A stretch of 7,501 nt of DNA from DATKSS01 sp049582065 (GTDB lineage: Bacteria > Chloroflexota > Dormibacteria > Dormibacterales > Dormibacteraceae), in NCBI GenBank assembly GCA_049582065.1, contig JBAUTF010000001.1:1-7501 (forward strand), written 5' to 3'. A model generated the notes under the pieces. The model had not been told where the DNA came from. It worked only from the letters and a program-made list of their open reading frames with translations, and ran no database searches. A program made the translations under genes and the position numbers. Below are positions 1 through 5,978 of the stretch, one piece after another; the first letter of the stretch is position 1; each line of letters opens with the position of its first letter.

Positions 1-474
1 AGTGAAGAGCGATGCCCAGCACCGGCTGATGTGCTCCAGGATCGCCGCCCGCCCCACGACGTTCAGGAACGTGTCCTGCTGGCCGGCGAAGGAGGCCGTC
101 GGCAAGTCCTCTGCCGTCGCGCTCGAGCGGACGGCGTAGGCGCCTTGCTCGCCGAGCCGGGCGAGCGCGAGGGTGATCGCCGCCGCCAGATCGTCGGGGA
201 TCGCGATCCCTTCGAGGGTCCGGCGGATCTCGGCGCTGAGCGTGCGGATCGCCTCCCGGTCGTCCGGGTTCAGGCGCGACAGCCGATCGAGCCGATCGTC
301 GATCGACGGCGCTTCCGCCATGATCCGCCGGAAGGCATCCGCCGTCACGCAGAAGCCAGACGGTACGCGGATGCCTTCGATCCGCGAAAGCTCCCCCAGG
401 TGGGCGCCCTTGCCGCCAACGATTGCGACCTGCGTCTGGTCGATCTCCTGGAAACCCAGTACGTAGCTGCCCAT
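1..474 (-). CDS. rph: Rifampin phosphotransferase, N-terminal part (cut by window edge)
   Basis: This is an open frame of 158 codons from the ATG at 474-472 to the window edge, with no stop, so the C-terminal part lies outside. The translation begins MGSYVLGFQEIDQTQVAIVGGKG and contains GFCVTADAF and AYAVRSSATAEDLPTASFAGQ, ending in SRCWASLFT. These are the hallmarks of the PEP synthase/PPDK-type ATP-grasp N-terminal domain in the rifampin phosphotransferase arrangement. In that family, the Lys of GGKG and the Arg of VRSSA contact ATP. The full enzyme (about 870 residues) is cytosolic: it transfers the beta-phosphate of ATP to the ansa-bridge hydroxyl of rifamycins, via a swivelling His domain, and inactivates the drug. 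A ribosome site AAGGTGG lies 4 bases before the ATG. PEP synthase is the main alternative, but the QEIDQTQVAIVGGKGAHLGELSRIEGIRVPSGFC run is typical of Rph. The His and rifampin-binding domains cannot be checked here. Confidence 0.87.
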   Translation of the reverse strand, partial: MGSYVLGFQEIDQTQVAIVGGKGAHLGELSRIEGIRVPSGFCVTADAFRRIMAEAPSIDDRLDRLSRLNPDDREAIRTLSAEIRRTLEGIAIPDDLAAAITLALARLGEQGAYAVRSSATAEDLPTASFAGQQDTFLNVVGRAAILEHISRCWASLFT

Positions 475-613
475 CCGTCCACCTTATCCTTGAGCCCCTC
501 GGGCGTCGCTCATTCCTACTGTCGGTCGCGCGGGTGCCTGTGGGCGAGCCTGTGCGTGCATTGCCTTCGTTTCCTCCCGTGACCTAAAGGACCATCTGGT
601 GCCGGGAATGCGT

Positions 614-639
614 GATCCGGCTGTGAGGGCTGCCAGATC
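614..639 (-). terminator. Possible stem-loop between tetR and rph
   Basis: GATCTGGC and GCCGGATC (read on the minus strand) can pair as an 8-bp stem with one G-U pair and a 10-base loop. It sits about 50 bases after the TetR stop and 140 bases before rph. No run of T follows, so it is at best a weak terminator. It could equally be a chance repeat. The rest of the 475-687 gap holds no recognisable promoter. Confidence 0.25.
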
Positions 640-687
640 CGCAAACACTCGGCATCTTCAGGCGGGGGCCGCGATGGGCTCGAATCT

Positions 688-1317
688 TTACGGAGCCGGC
701 GCACGGAGAACCGAGTCGACGAAGAGTCGCGAAGCTCGGTCCGCGAGGCGATTGGGATCCTTTTCGCGAATCCGCTCGCCCAGCCGGCCACTGATCCACA
801 GCGCAGCCAGACCGTGAACCATCGACCAGGCCGAAACCGCAACGACCTCCGGGTCGTTCTTTCCCAGGAAGCCCTCAGACTGGCATCGAGCGACGGTGCT
901 CACCAGCAGGGAGTAGGCACCTTCACTGGCTGCGGCGAAGTCCGGGTCATCTGCATTCAGGAGATCAAGCCTGAACATGACTTCGAAGCGGCCCGGATTG
1001 GCGATCGCGAACCTGACGTAGCCGCGACCGACAGCCTCAAGAACGGACGGGCCGTCGACGGGCTGCGCCTCATCGATCGCCGCCAGCACCGCCCCCGCCA
1101 GCTGCAGGTAACCCTGGGTCGCGAATGCGGTCAGGAGGCCCGCTTTGTTCTCGAAATGGTGGGCTGAGGCGGCGTGCGTGACTCCGACCTGGCGAGCCAC
1201 GGCCCGCAGTGAGACGTGGCCTACGCCCCGTTCCCGCACGACCTGTTCGACGGCGTCCACCAGGGCCACCTTCAGATCCCCATGGTGATAGCCGCGACCA
1301 GGAGTCTTGACTGTCAT
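688..1317 (-). CDS. TetR/AcrR-family regulator with WHG C-terminal domain
   Basis: This 209-residue protein has the N-terminal signature GYHHGDLKVALVDA (residues 9-22), typical of the YHHGDL branch of TetR regulators. The helix-turn-helix follows at about 36-55 (SLRAVARQVGVTHAASAHHF), then ENKAGLL. The C-terminal part holds WSMVHGLAALW (164-174), the WHG motif that names the TetR_C/WHG ligand-binding domain. It should act as a cytoplasmic dimer that represses until a ligand binds. The gene is divergent from the VOC/SRPBCC operon, only 52 bases away, and a palindrome overlaps its own start codon, so it very likely controls both directions. The start ATG has no Shine-Dalgarno sequence, and a TACCAT -10 box lies 8-13 bases before it, which suggests a leaderless mRNA. 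The rph gene follows downstream on the same strand after 213 bases, so read-through is possible. The ligand is unknown. Confidence 0.93.
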   Translation of the reverse strand: MTVKTPGRGYHHGDLKVALVDAVEQVVRERGVGHVSLRAVARQVGVTHAASAHHFENKAGLLTAFATQGYLQLAGAVLAAIDEAQPVDGPSVLEAVGRGYVRFAIANPGRFEVMFRLDLLNADDPDFAAASEGAYSLLVSTVARCQSEGFLGKNDPEVVAVSAWSMVHGLAALWISGRLGERIREKDPNRLADRASRLFVDSVLRAPAP

Positions 1318-1334
1318 CTAACCGATGGTAAGAT
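1307..1334 (+). promoter_or_regulatory. Promoter of the VOC/SRPBCC operon
   Basis: TTGACT at 1307-1312, a 16-base spacer and TAAGAT at 1329-1334 form a good sigma-70/HrdB-type promoter. It predicts transcription from about 1341 and a leader of about 29 bases carrying GGGGAG before the VOC ATG. The -35 lies inside the start of the divergent tetR gene. The -10 and most of the spacer lie within the palindromic operator. Confidence 0.65.
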
Positions 1335-1335
1335 G
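1315..1335. promoter_or_regulatory. 21-bp palindromic operator for the divergent TetR regulator
   Basis: The sequence reads CATCT-A-ACC, a 3-base centre, then GGT-A-AGATG. Eight of ten base pairs are symmetric about position 1325. It overlaps the tetR start codon (1315-1317), the -10 of the VOC operon and the putative -10 of tetR. One bound dimer would therefore block both promoters. TetR operators are commonly palindromes of this length in just this position. Binding is inferred from sequence only. Confidence 0.7.
1325..1330 (-). promoter_or_regulatory. -10 box for a leaderless tetR transcript
   Basis: On the minus strand TACCAT (TAnnnT) lies 8-13 bases before the tetR ATG. This is the spacing expected if transcription starts at the A of the start codon. 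No ribosome site is seen upstream of that ATG. A -35 is weak (TTGGCT about 15 bases further upstream). The box lies inside the palindrome. Confidence 0.45.
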
Positions 1336-1369
1336 CTCGAACCGCAGCCAACGATACACGGGGGAGCCG

Positions 1370-1765
1370 ATGAGCAAGATCGAATACCGGGGCACTCTGG
1401 TCTGCAGTATCAATGTTTCCGATCTGGACCGATCCGTCCGGTGGTATCGGGAGAGCCTTGGCTTTGAAGAGATCTACCGGATGGACGATTACGGTTGGTG
1501 CGAGATGCACTCACCCATCGACGGTGTGACGATCGGTCTGCAACGTACGGAATCCGGCTTTGGCCCGGGAGGAGCAACCCTGAGCTTCACCGTTGCCGAC
1601 ATCGAAGCGGCTCGCAAGCACCTGCAATCCGCAGGAGCGCGGTTTGATGGCGACATTGTCGTCATCCCGGGCGAGGAAGGCGTCAAGCTGGCCAACTTTT
1701 TCGATCCTGACGGGAATCCTCTGACGCTTGCCGAGCCTAACCAGCCTGCCAAGGCCAGCCAGTGA
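1370..1765 (+). CDS. VOC-superfamily (glyoxalase/bleomycin-resistance fold) protein
   Basis: This protein of 131 residues has two beta-alpha-beta-beta-beta modules of the vicinal-oxygen-chelate fold. The first opens with LVCSINVSDLDRSVRWYRESLGFEE (about 10-34), the second with ATLSFTVADIEAARKHL (69-85), and it ends with the typical FFDPDGNPLTLAEP (110-123). Glu122 sits at the usual last metal-ligand position, while Asn15 stands where many family members have His, so the metal site may be altered. A longer frame from 1325 exists, but that ATG lies in the operator. The ATG at 1370 has GGGGAG 3 bases before it and gives the canonical N-terminus. VOC proteins include glyoxalase I, extradiol dioxygenases, epimerases and drug-binding proteins, and the sequence does not decide among these. 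The gene is first in an operon with the overlapping SRPBCC gene and is divergent from its likely TetR repressor. Confidence 0.88.
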   Translation: MSKIEYRGTLVCSINVSDLDRSVRWYRESLGFEEIYRMDDYGWCEMHSPIDGVTIGLQRTESGFGPGGATLSFTVADIEAARKHLQSAGARFDGDIVVIPGEEGVKLANFFDPDGNPLTLAEPNQPAKASQ

Positions 1766-2250
1766 CCGCGATGGCGCTTGAGTCCCAGGACGGAAAGGCG
1801 ACAACAACTCGAACGACGTTTCGCCTCGCAATCGCCGTCACGAAGTCGATCGAAGCGCCCATCACGACCGTCTGGAACCTCCTGACCGATCTCCGCGCGC
1901 AGTCGAAATGGAACTCGACCTTGACGAGCATCGAAGGCAAGATGGCACTTGGCGAACGCGTCTCGTTCAGGGTGCCCGAGGCTCCCGGCCAGACGTTCAA
2001 CCCGAAAGTCGTCGCCTACGACGAGCCGACTTCGATGGTGTGGCGCCTGAGTCGGTGGCCGCTCCTCGTAGGCGACCGGACGTTTCGGGTGACTCCAGGA
2101 CCGAATGGCTCGACCGAGTTCACGATCGATGAGGTCATGCAAGGCTTGCTGCTGCCCTTGATCGCAAGGTCGTTGCCGGATCTCGGTGCGATGTTCGAGC
2201 GCACGGCCACGGACCTGAAAGTCGCAGCCGAAGCTGCCTCACCCACCTGA
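1762..2250 (+). CDS. SRPBCC-family (START/polyketide cyclase-like) protein
   Basis: This 162-residue protein has the helix-grip fold signature: a first strand AVTKSIEAPITTVWNLLTD (about 25-43), then QSKWNSTLTSIEG (47-59) and a conserved ending with a long C-terminal helix (LIARSLPDLGAMFERTATDLKVAAEAA). The central strands carry MALGERVSFRV and GDRTFRVTPGPNGSTEFTIDEVMQG. SRPBCC proteins form a deep hydrophobic pocket and act as lipid carriers, aromatase/cyclases or hydrolytic cofactors, so the substrate here cannot be assigned. The chosen GTG start overlaps the VOC stop as GTGA, with AAGG 7 bases upstream, which points to translational coupling. The alternative ATG at 1771 has no ribosome site. 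Co-transcription with a VOC protein suggests that both handle the same hydrophobic compound, as an inference. Confidence 0.85.
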   Translation: MTAMALESQDGKATTTRTTFRLAIAVTKSIEAPITTVWNLLTDLRAQSKWNSTLTSIEGKMALGERVSFRVPEAPGQTFNPKVVAYDEPTSMVWRLSRWPLLVGDRTFRVTPGPNGSTEFTIDEVMQGLLLPLIARSLPDLGAMFERTATDLKVAAEAASPT

Positions 2251-2430
2251 CGACATTCACCGTCACAGCCGTACGCGCTGCCCGCAGGCACTCTCTGAGT
2301 TCGGTTTTGGCTCCCTTAGTGGGCGCTGTGGGATCGGCGTCGGGCACGACCTCCCGCACAGCCACGCAGAACGAGTGCTGGAGGCGGTCGTGAAGCTCGC
2401 GCGCTCGTGACCGGAGCTATGCCGCTGGGA
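2251..2430. other. Convergent intergenic gap
   Basis: This lies between the ends of the SRPBCC gene (plus) and the three-helix-bundle gene (minus). GCTGTGGG at 2325-2332 and CCCGCACAGC at 2353-2362 can form an imperfect hairpin with a small inner GTCG/CGAC stem. It might end transcription from both sides but lacks a T run. A short plus-strand frame ending at the TGA at 2408-2410 reads VGHDLPHSHAERVLEAVV, which resembles an alpha/beta-hydrolase C-terminus (see findings). Confidence 0.35.
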
Positions 2431-2685
2431 CTAAGCCTCGACCTCTTTCGGTCCTGGCTGGGTGGAGCGCCGTGAGCCGGTCATCTCCTTGATCCGCTCG
2501 CGGGTGAACCGGCCCACGAAAAGCGGAACGAACTGAGGCACTCGAGAGCCGGCGAGGCGTTGGAGAGACTCGTCGGCCATGGAGTCGATCGACTCCTCGG
2601 AGACGACGCCGCGATACTCGGCCTTGATCGTCTTGACCTCGGTCTCAACCATCTTGCGCACGCTCTCGTTTAACGCAACGCTCAT
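2431..2685 (-). CDS. Small three-helix-bundle dimerization-domain protein
   Basis: This 84-residue protein starts MSVALNESVRKMVETEV and ends in a polar, proline-rich tail (GSRRSTQPGPKEVEA). The pattern V..ES...LAGSRVPQFVPLFVGRFTRERIKE (about 37-68) matches the three-helix-bundle domain found N-terminal to some actinobacterial low-molecular-weight phosphatase/arsenate-reductase-like proteins and as stand-alone small proteins. The fold is helical, probably dimeric and cytoplasmic, with no catalytic residue visible. The ATG at 2685 is preferred because GGGGG lies 6 bases upstream. A GTG at 2703 would add six residues. Neighbours give no functional clue, because the genes on both sides are convergent or separated by long gaps. 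The biological role is unknown. Confidence 0.72.
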   Translation of the reverse strand: MSVALNESVRKMVETEVKTIKAEYRGVVSEESIDSMADESLQRLAGSRVPQFVPLFVGRFTRERIKEMTGSRRSTQPGPKEVEA

Positions 2686-2930
2686 GGCATACCCCCATCG
2701 CACTCCGAGCTTAGGCGTGGCCTTGACCGACCGGCAGGGCCACCCGCCCCTCCAAGGTTAGGGTTTCCCCAGACCTGGCCGTGGCGGCCAAGTACGGAAC
2801 AGCGTTATCTGGGCCTGCCAACAACCTTCGGATCGCCTGGGTGGATGCCGGCAACCAGTCCCGCCTCAATCGAAGGAAAGTTCGACTCCGACCACCCGCG
2901 CCAGCCAAATTACGAGCTCATTAAACGAAG
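2686..2930. other. Non-coding stretch upstream of the small protein gene
   Basis: About 245 bases without a convincing gene. A minus-strand frame of 65 codons (2711-2908) and a plus-strand open stretch reading NLRIAWVDAGNQSRLNRRKVR have no family signature and no good ribosome site. The stretch must contain the promoter of the 84-residue protein, but no clear -35/-10 pair stands out. Confidence 0.4.
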
Positions 2931-2960
2931 TCGCCCGGTGACCGCGCGGCCACCGGGCGA
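2931..2960 (-). terminator. Stem-loop terminator of the phosphatase-like gene
   Basis: TCGCCCGGTG and CACCGGGCGA form a perfect 10-bp GC-rich stem around a 10-base loop (itself holding CCGCGCGG). It lies 22 bases past the stop codon of the secreted hydrolase. On the minus strand it is followed by CTTCGTTTAA, a modest T-rich tail as expected for an intrinsic terminator in high-GC DNA. Confidence 0.75.
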
Positions 2961-2982
2961 GTCTTAGGGGAGGTGTCGAGCT

Positions 2983-4605
2983 TTACGCGCCAGGCAGGAC
3001 CTTGGTGCCTTCGATCTTCACTGCCTGCAGCGCCTGGGGGTTGAGACCGAGGAGTTGCAGAATGGTAGGGGCGATCTGGGTCGTCTCCACAGAGCTGGTA
3101 ACGACCTTGCCACCGCCGATCTCTCCGCCGGAGACCACTAGAGCTACGTCGCGGTCTTGCGGGTTGTCGCCACCGTGCTCCGCGATTTTGCCCTTGCCAC
3201 CCGTGTAGACGGTTCCGTACTGGGCCACGCCGATCACGTCGGGCACGCGAGGGTCGCCCGCCGGCACTCCGATGAATGCCGCCGCGTCAGCGCCAGCGTA
3301 GATCTTGCTGGGCTGAAGGCCCGAGCTGGTGAATGCCTTCGGGTTGCCCTGGATGTCTGTGCCGGTGCCGCTGTAGTTCTGGAGGAAGTTCTTCGCGAAG
3401 TTGGTTGCCGCCTGTGAGCGGTCGGTGGTCCACATCAGCCATCCGTCGTCATCGATCGCGAACGCGACGAGGTCGGTGCTGTGGCCGGCCGCGCGCCACG
3501 CGGCGTTGAGGGCGCTCTGGATCGTGCCGTCGTTGATTCGCGTCAGCGCCGAAGGCGTGTTCGGCGACTGGCCGTGCTTGGCTGACAGGATGATCGTCGT
3601 GCTCTCCTTAAGGCCACGTCGCGCGATCGCGGCCTCCATCGCGGCCAGCTTGTTGTTGATGTAGTCGAGCGCGCCCTCGAGGAGCCCGCTGGGCGTGATT
3701 CCATCGGCCATGTAACCGCCGTTCGGGAGCTTCTCCGCTGTCGAGATGGTTTGGAAGTTCAGACCGAAGATGGCCGGAGTGCCGACGTAGTGCTGACCGC
3801 TGTGGTCGAATCCGTTGATCTCGTTGATCACGGCCTGGACCTTGAAGCTGTCGTAGTACTGGGTCGATGCGTTGTCCTTGGTCCAGTCCTGACCGTTCAC
3901 GACGGATGCATTGCTGTTGATCTCGGGAGCGAAGAGATCCTGGATGCCCTGCGTCTTGCCACCGAGGATCTCGTAAGCGACGTGCTTGTCCGACCACGCC
4001 GTGCGCAGGCCGGCAGCGCGCGCAACTTCAAAGATCGTGTTGACCTTCAGGTACTGATCGGGATAGACCGGCTGGCACGTGGCCGGGTCGACCGGGAGCT
4101 GGGTCGGATCGATGAGACTTCTGGCATTGCCCGTCATCTGCAGGATGCTGTCCGGCAGGCCGGCCAGTCCCTGCCCTGCGTCGAGCGAAAGTGGGTTCTT
4201 GTCGAGAGCCTCGAAGTACGTCACCTCAACACCGGGCGTGACGCCGACGCAATTGGTCGTGCCGGCCGGGAGCAGTGCGTGGTTGTAGCTGTCGTCGTAG
4301 TAGACCCCTGTGGTCTTCGGATTGCCACCGGTCACCTGGGCGACCATGCCGGGAAACGAGTCCGACGGGAATGGGGTCATGGCGTTCGTGTAGAGGACCC
4401 CCTGGCCGACGAGCTTTCCGAGCGCCGAGTCGGGATGCTTGGCCGTATACCACGCAAGATCGGTCTGGTGCAGCCCATCGACTGATATCAGCAGCACGTG
4501 CCTGGCTTTCGACTCAGTGGCGCCGGCAGGCTGCGCTGCGACCACCGCGCCCGCCAGCCCCAGCGTAGCGATCACGCTGAGAACGCGAAACCGGGTTCGA
4601 CTCAT
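2983..4605 (-). CDS. Secreted alkaline-phosphatase-superfamily hydrolase (type I phosphodiesterase/nucleotide pyrophosphatase-like)
   Basis: This 540-residue protein has an N-terminal signal peptide: MSRTRFR, a hydrophobic core at 8-24, and a probable cleavage near AGA-TES at 29-30. The mature part starts with VLLISVDGLHQTD, whose Asp43 is the first metal ligand of the superfamily. PFPSDSFPGMVAQVTGG (78-94) matches the nucleophile loop of nucleotide pyrophosphatases, with Ser83 in the Thr/Ser nucleophile position. IAEHGGDNPQDRDVALVVSG (474-493) supplies the late His477. At the usual DHG motif it reads SAKHGQSP (341-348), with Lys343 in place of Asp. Asp206 and His208 lie in WSDKH. Cys119 and Cys177 could form a disulfide. 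It is likely exported by Sec and acts on phosphate esters or diesters outside the membrane, but the substrate is unknown. The ribosome site AAGGAG lies 7 bases before the ATG. The gene is monocistronic, with its own terminator. Confidence 0.88.
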   Translation of the reverse strand: MSRTRFRVLSVIATLGLAGAVVAAQPAGATESKARHVLLISVDGLHQTDLAWYTAKHPDSALGKLVGQGVLYTNAMTPFPSDSFPGMVAQVTGGNPKTTGVYYDDSYNHALLPAGTTNCVGVTPGVEVTYFEALDKNPLSLDAGQGLAGLPDSILQMTGNARSLIDPTQLPVDPATCQPVYPDQYLKVNTIFEVARAAGLRTAWSDKHVAYEILGGKTQGIQDLFAPEINSNASVVNGQDWTKDNASTQYYDSFKVQAVINEINGFDHSGQHYVGTPAIFGLNFQTISTAEKLPNGGYMADGITPSGLLEGALDYINNKLAAMEAAIARRGLKESTTIILSAKHGQSPNTPSALTRINDGTIQSALNAAWRAAGHSTDLVAFAIDDDGWLMWTTDRSQAATNFAKNFLQNYSGTGTDIQGNPKAFTSSGLQPSKIYAGADAAAFIGVPAGDPRVPDVIGVAQYGTVYTGGKGKIAEHGGDNPQDRDVALVVSGGEIGGGKVVTSSVETTQIAPTILQLLGLNPQALQAVKIEGTKVLPGA

Positions 4606-4624
4606 AACCCATCTCCTTCATTCC

Positions 4625-4640
4625 TCGGCCTTGCGGCCGA
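4625..4640 (-). promoter_or_regulatory. GNRA-capped leader hairpin before the hydrolase ribosome site
   Basis: On the minus strand TCGGCC-GCAA-GGCCGA forms a perfect 6-bp stem closed by a GCAA (GNRA) tetraloop. It ends 6 bases before the AAGGAG ribosome site (4613-4618). It would fold in the 5' leader and could stabilise the mRNA or tune translation. No known riboswitch is recognised. Confidence 0.4.
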
Positions 4641-4669
4641 CCCCGTTAGCGACCACCCGAAGGTAAAGG

Positions 4670-4720
4670 CGCCGCGTTATGCCCCAGTTTCCGGTCCCTT
4701 ATGGCTGCGTTATGCCGCAG
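4670..4720. repeat. Pair of 18-bp direct repeats upstream of the hydrolase gene
   Basis: CGCCGCGTTATGCCCCAG (4670-4687) and GGCTGCGTTATGCCGCAG (4703-4720) match at 15 of 18 positions and are 33 bases apart, about three helical turns. The second copy is also a partial palindrome (CTGCG at 4705-4709, CGCAG at 4716-4720). They lie 65-115 bases before the hydrolase start, in its likely promoter region, so they could bind a regulator. They do not match the Streptomyces PHO box as I know it. Confidence 0.45.
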
Positions 4721-4953
4721 TGAGATGGCTGGAATTCCACGGTCCGAGCCCGGTCGAGGCCACCGACGATGCGCCAATTGAGGAAGTGAGAAGCCCGGCT
4801 TGCCATCCGGGGAAACGGTCATCGATTGTGATGTCGTATGCGGCACCCGCGACAAGGATCGGCAGAACAACAACATGCCCAGATCGCCGGCCGGATGGCA
4901 TCGTCGAACCAGTAGCGCCTTAATGGCCGATGACTTCCTCTGGGACGATCGCT
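4721..4953. other. Intergenic stretch between hydrolase and oxidoreductase genes
   Basis: Together with 4606-4720 this makes a 348-base gap between two minus-strand genes. It holds a 10-bp palindrome TGGAATTCCA at 4730-4739 and short open frames on both strands without family signatures or ribosome sites. I see neither a convincing terminator for the oxidoreductase gene nor a clear promoter for the hydrolase, which must nonetheless start here. Confidence 0.4.
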
Positions 4954-5943
4954 TTATCGAGCTAATCCGCCGACCGTCAGGACGACGTTCCCGGTCTTCT
5001 GCTCCGTCTCGACGTACCTGGCAGCCTCAACCACATCCTCCATCAGGTACACGCGATCGATTACTGCCCGGTATCGCCCGGCCTCGATAAGGTCCTTCAG
5101 GAAAAGGACATCCTTCTTCGTTAGTCGAGGTGGAATCTGAAAGATCACTTTCTTGTCCCCGAAACGCGGGGTCCACAGCGCCCAGATGAGATTCCCGAAC
5201 CCGTCGGTTGCCAGGTAGCTGCCGCCCCGTTTGAGTGAGTCTCGGCACCGGCCGAACGAGTACTTGCCGACCGCGTCGAATATGACGTCATAAGTGTCGC
5301 CCTTCTCGGTGAAGTCTTCCTTCGTGTAGTCGATCACCCGATCGGCTCCGAGCGATCTCATGAGCTCGAGGTTCTTGGTGGTGCACACGGCGGTCACGTC
5401 GGCACCGAAGTACTTGGCCAGCTGCACAGCCGCGGTGCCGATGGCACCGGACGCGCCGTAGATGAGGATCGTATGGCCTTTCTGGAGATTCGCCAATCTC
5501 AGTGGCACCAGTGCATAAAGACCTCCGTCGCAGACAGGCGCAGCCTCCTGGAAACTGATACCGGCGGGCTTGTGGACGATTCGTGCGCTCTCCGGCACAC
5601 AGATGAACTCGGCGTATGCCCCGAACCTGAACCCGGTACTGCCGAAGACCTGGTCACCGACGGCGAACTCACTGACCGCTGCGCCGGCAGCCTCGACCTC
5701 TCCGGCAAACTCGCTGCCGAGAATTCGCTGTTTGGGCCGGCGGACGCCCGAAATGAGTCGGCTGAGAAGCGAGACGGCGATGCCGCTGCGTCGGTTGGCT
5801 TCACGAGTCGCACAGTCCCCCCGGGTGACCGCTGTGGCGCGGACCCTGACGAGGACCTCATCCTCTTTGGGTGCCGGCCGCTCGACGTCTTCGAGTCTCA
5901 GGACTTCCGGGGGCCCGTACCTGTCGTAGACGACCGCTTTCAT
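4954..5943 (-). CDS. Zinc-independent MDR oxidoreductase (quinone reductase-like, NAD(P)-dependent)
   Basis: This 329-residue protein of the medium-chain dehydrogenase/reductase family starts MKAVVYDRYGPPEVLRLEDVERPAP, the usual N-terminus. The GroES-like domain spans about 1-125 (DEVLVRVRATAVTRGD, ILGSEFAGEV, VGDQVFG). The Rossmann nucleotide-binding domain has YGASGAIGTAAVQLAKYFGADVTAVC (162-186), and the end reads LMEDVVEAARYVETEQKTGNVVLTV. The catalytic-zinc Cys and His of alcohol dehydrogenases are absent (TRGD and GSEF stand in their place), as in quinone oxidoreductases and zeta-crystallin-like enzymes. It probably reduces quinones or enones with NADPH in the cytosol. The ATG at 5943 is chosen for its canonical N-terminus. 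A TTG at 5970 would extend it by nine residues, and neither has a strong ribosome site. It lies 35 bases after the upstream TetR stop on the same strand, so the two are likely one operon and the enzyme is under the control of that regulator. Confidence 0.9.
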   Translation of the reverse strand: MKAVVYDRYGPPEVLRLEDVERPAPKEDEVLVRVRATAVTRGDCATREANRRSGIAVSLLSRLISGVRRPKQRILGSEFAGEVEAAGAAVSEFAVGDQVFGSTGFRFGAYAEFICVPESARIVHKPAGISFQEAAPVCDGGLYALVPLRLANLQKGHTILIYGASGAIGTAAVQLAKYFGADVTAVCTTKNLELMRSLGADRVIDYTKEDFTEKGDTYDVIFDAVGKYSFGRCRDSLKRGGSYLATDGFGNLIWALWTPRFGDKKVIFQIPPRLTKKDVLFLKDLIEAGRYRAVIDRVYLMEDVVEAARYVETEQKTGNVVLTVGGLAR

Positions 5944-5978
5944 GACTCGCGATTCATTCTCTGGCACCAAACTCGGCC

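Noticed and set aside
475..500. Possible rifamycin-associated element near the rph start (GGGGCT...AAGG on the minus strand)
   Set aside because: Only scattered bases match the known 19-bp inverted repeat, the symmetry is lost, and it overlaps the ribosome-site region.
1325..1369. Fifteen-residue N-terminal extension of the VOC protein from an upstream ATG
   Set aside because: That ATG lies within the operator and -10 box, upstream of the predicted transcription start, and the ATG at 1370 has its own ribosome site and the family-typical N-terminus.
1489..2142. A 217-codon minus-strand frame across the VOC and SRPBCC genes
   Set aside because: It runs antisense through two genes with clear fold signatures, and its translation has no recognisable motif or ribosome site.
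2711..2908. A 65-codon minus-strand frame upstream of the small protein gene
   Set aside because: Arg-rich low-complexity start, no ribosome site, no motif, and typical of chance frames in high-GC DNA.
3751..4485. A 244-codon plus-strand open frame inside the secreted hydrolase
   Set aside because: It is antisense to a gene with a signal peptide, conserved motifs, ribosome site and terminator. Its translation has no domain pattern and reflects high-GC codon bias.
4730..4739. TGGAATTCCA palindrome as an operator
   Set aside because: A single 10-bp palindrome without repeats or nearby promoter elements is not enough to call a site.
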